Shown here one piece after another: positions 5,245-6,036 of a DNA stretch of 6,036 nucleotides. The notes below the pieces were generated by a model that had not been told where the DNA came from, did no database searches, and saw only the letters and a list, made by a program, of their open reading frames with translations. Both the position numbers and the translations under genes were made by a program. This DNA comes from Bacteroidota bacterium (lineage in GTDB: Bacteria > Bacteroidota > Bacteroidia > Chitinophagales > Chitinophagaceae), in NCBI GenBank assembly GCA_025361325.1, contig JANYAL010000297.1, forward strand, positions 1 to 6,036, written 5' to 3'. Numbering within the stretch: the stretch's first letter is position 1; each line of letters starts with the position of its first letter.

Positions 5245-5874
5245 TTATAAAAGCACCCTCAGTAACAGGGCATAGCCGGTATCCTGTTTTGGATCATCAG
5301 CGATCTGTACAATGTGAAGACCCGCGTGCGACCAAACTTTGAACAATTCCCCTTTCCTGTGTTTCGTCATTTCATTGTCGAGTTGTTTCAGCATCACTCC
5401 CTTCACGAACCAACCAAGATCTCCGCCTTTTGTTGCAGATTCATGGTCCGCACTGTAGGTCGATGCCATAGTTGCGAAATCTGACCTGCCCGTCCGTATC
5501 TTTAGTATTATGGAATCGGCAAGACCTTCCGCAAAGTGAGAACTGAAAACAGCGGTATCCAGCAGGATGTGTTTTACATGGTAAAAGGTATTGGGTGCCT
5601 TCATCAGAATCTTCACCAGTATATTCTCCCTCTTAAATGGCCCGTAAACTTTTCCTACTTTTCCATGGTAGGCCAGACTGTCAGCTTTGCCCAGGAAATT
5701 CTGGGTGCTGACCACGGCAACTGTATCGATATAAAATTTCTTTTTTAAAACGAATTTCACATACCCCAGTGGATTACTGGTGGTGTCCAGAATCTTTTTG
5801 ATCTGAGCCAGGGTTTGACCTTTTGCCTGGAATAAAGAGCCAGCACAACATAATAATATTAAAAATTTCCTCAC
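5245..5874 (-). CDS. exported parvulin-type (PpiC/rotamase) peptidyl-prolyl isomerase, small PpiD-like form
   Basis: The product probably isomerises prolyl bonds or chaperones proteins in the periplasm. Residues 1-19 form a signal peptide (basic RK, hydrophobic FLILLCCAGSLF, AKG before a likely cut at G19/Q20). C9 and C10 are preceded by Leu, so a lipobox is poor. Residues 20-95 lack a clear domain but contain GKVYGPFKRENILVKIL (74-90), resembling the segment before rotamase domains in Bacteroidota PpiD/SurA-like proteins. The parvulin domain covers about 97-193: HVKHILL (99-105), FATMASTYSADHESA (133-147), GGDLGWF (150-156) and GLHIVQI (185-191), with the expected histidines H102 and H187. 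The Phe usual after the GWF segment appears to be Leu (L165), which may lower activity. Translation begins at GTG (5872-5874); no in-frame ATG is near, and the signal peptide starts there. Its biological partner is unknown. Confidence 0.85.
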   Translation of the reverse strand: MRKFLILLCCAGSLFQAKGQTLAQIKKILDTTSNPLGYVKFVLKKKFYIDTVAVVSTQNFLGKADSLAYHGKVGKVYGPFKRENILVKILMKAPNTFYHVKHILLDTAVFSSHFAEGLADSIILKIRTGRSDFATMASTYSADHESATKGGDLGWFVKGVMLKQLDNEMTKHRKGELFKVWSHAGLHIVQIADDPKQDTGYALLLRVLL

Positions 5875-5891
5875 TATAAAAGGTTTAAGGA

Positions 5892-5899
5892 CAAAGATA
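5892..5899 (-). promoter_or_regulatory. candidate -7 box (TATCTTTG) of the parvulin gene
   Basis: Read on the minus strand, TATCTTTG is an exact match to the Bacteroidota -7 consensus TAnnTTTG and lies 17 nt upstream of the GTG start. The -33 region is weak: no TTG occurs at 19-21 nt spacing, only an ATG (5918-5920) at 18 nt. The position in a short intergenic gap before a gene supports it. A start 5-7 nt downstream would leave a leader of about ten nucleotides. Confidence 0.5.
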
Positions 5900-5984
5900 T
5901 GTAAAGGATCCGGTGTGCATGCAGTGGTATAATGGATGTTTAAGCATTGCAGAATGGGGCATTATATTTTATTCATTTACTACA

Positions 5985-6036
5985 CTATTCATTCCTAATA
6001 AGAACCAGTCTTCTCATGGCCTGCTTAGGGTCAGGT
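5985..6036 (-). CDS. possible C-terminal end of an unidentified protein
   Basis: From the right edge of the window the minus strand has one open frame reading PDPKQAMRRLVLIRNE and stopping at TAG (5985-5987); the other two minus frames close within a few codons. Sixteen open codons are expected by chance fairly often, so this rests only on its protein-like composition and on its position 110 nt upstream of the parvulin gene in the same direction. I do not recognise the family. Confidence 0.3.
   Translation of the reverse strand, partial: PDPKQAMRRLVLIRNE

Noticed and set aside
5848..5850. ATG inside the parvulin signal-peptide region as an alternative start
   Set aside because: It is out of frame with the conserved parvulin domain; the GTG at 5872-5874 is the in-frame start that yields a complete signal peptide.
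5928..5933. TATAAT on the + strand, a perfect sigma70 -10 hexamer
   Set aside because: There is no -35 partner at 16-18 nt and no + strand gene downstream in the window, and the Bacteroidota primary sigma factor uses a different consensus.

Overview
The window reads as chromosomal DNA of a member of the Bacteroidota, most likely a Chitinophagaceae-like organism. Three things point there: the S13, S11, S4 and alpha-subunit sequences look like that phylum; no annotated start codon has a convincing Shine-Dalgarno sequence, and several leaders are A/T-rich; and the two visible promoter candidates fit the TTG / TAnnTTTG pattern of the Bacteroidota major sigma factor. The family-level placement rests on remembered sequence similarity, not on a search.

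Positions 1-3402, all on the + strand, hold the distal end of the large ribosomal-protein cluster, the 'alpha operon': rpsM (S13, 5' end cut off by the window), rpsK (S11), rpsD (S4), rpoA (RNA polymerase alpha) and rplQ (L17). A clear intrinsic terminator at 3450-3474 closes it. The genes are separated by 143, 186, 42 and 115 nt, generous for a ribosomal operon, and some gaps contain candidate RNA structure. The best is just upstream of rpsD, where two stems interlock in H-type pseudoknot topology 12 nt before the start codon. S4 is a known autogenous translational repressor in other bacteria.

Positions 3580-5184 (+ strand) carry two biosynthetic enzymes: carA, the glutaminase subunit of carbamoyl-phosphate synthetase (pyrimidine and arginine synthesis), behind its own candidate promoter, and aroQ, a type II 3-dehydroquinate dehydratase (shikimate pathway). 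carB is not in the window.

Positions 5245-5874 (- strand) encode a small exported parvulin-type peptidyl-prolyl isomerase with a GTG start and a good TAnnTTTG promoter box. It converges on aroQ. At the right edge, 5985-6036 on the - strand may be the last 16 codons of another gene.

Most of the window is ordinary housekeeping DNA. I saw no mobile element, CRISPR array, tRNA, rRNA or defence system. The observations most worth checking are the rpsD leader, an isolated perfect AGGAGG upstream of rpsK, and the minimal PpiD-like parvulin.
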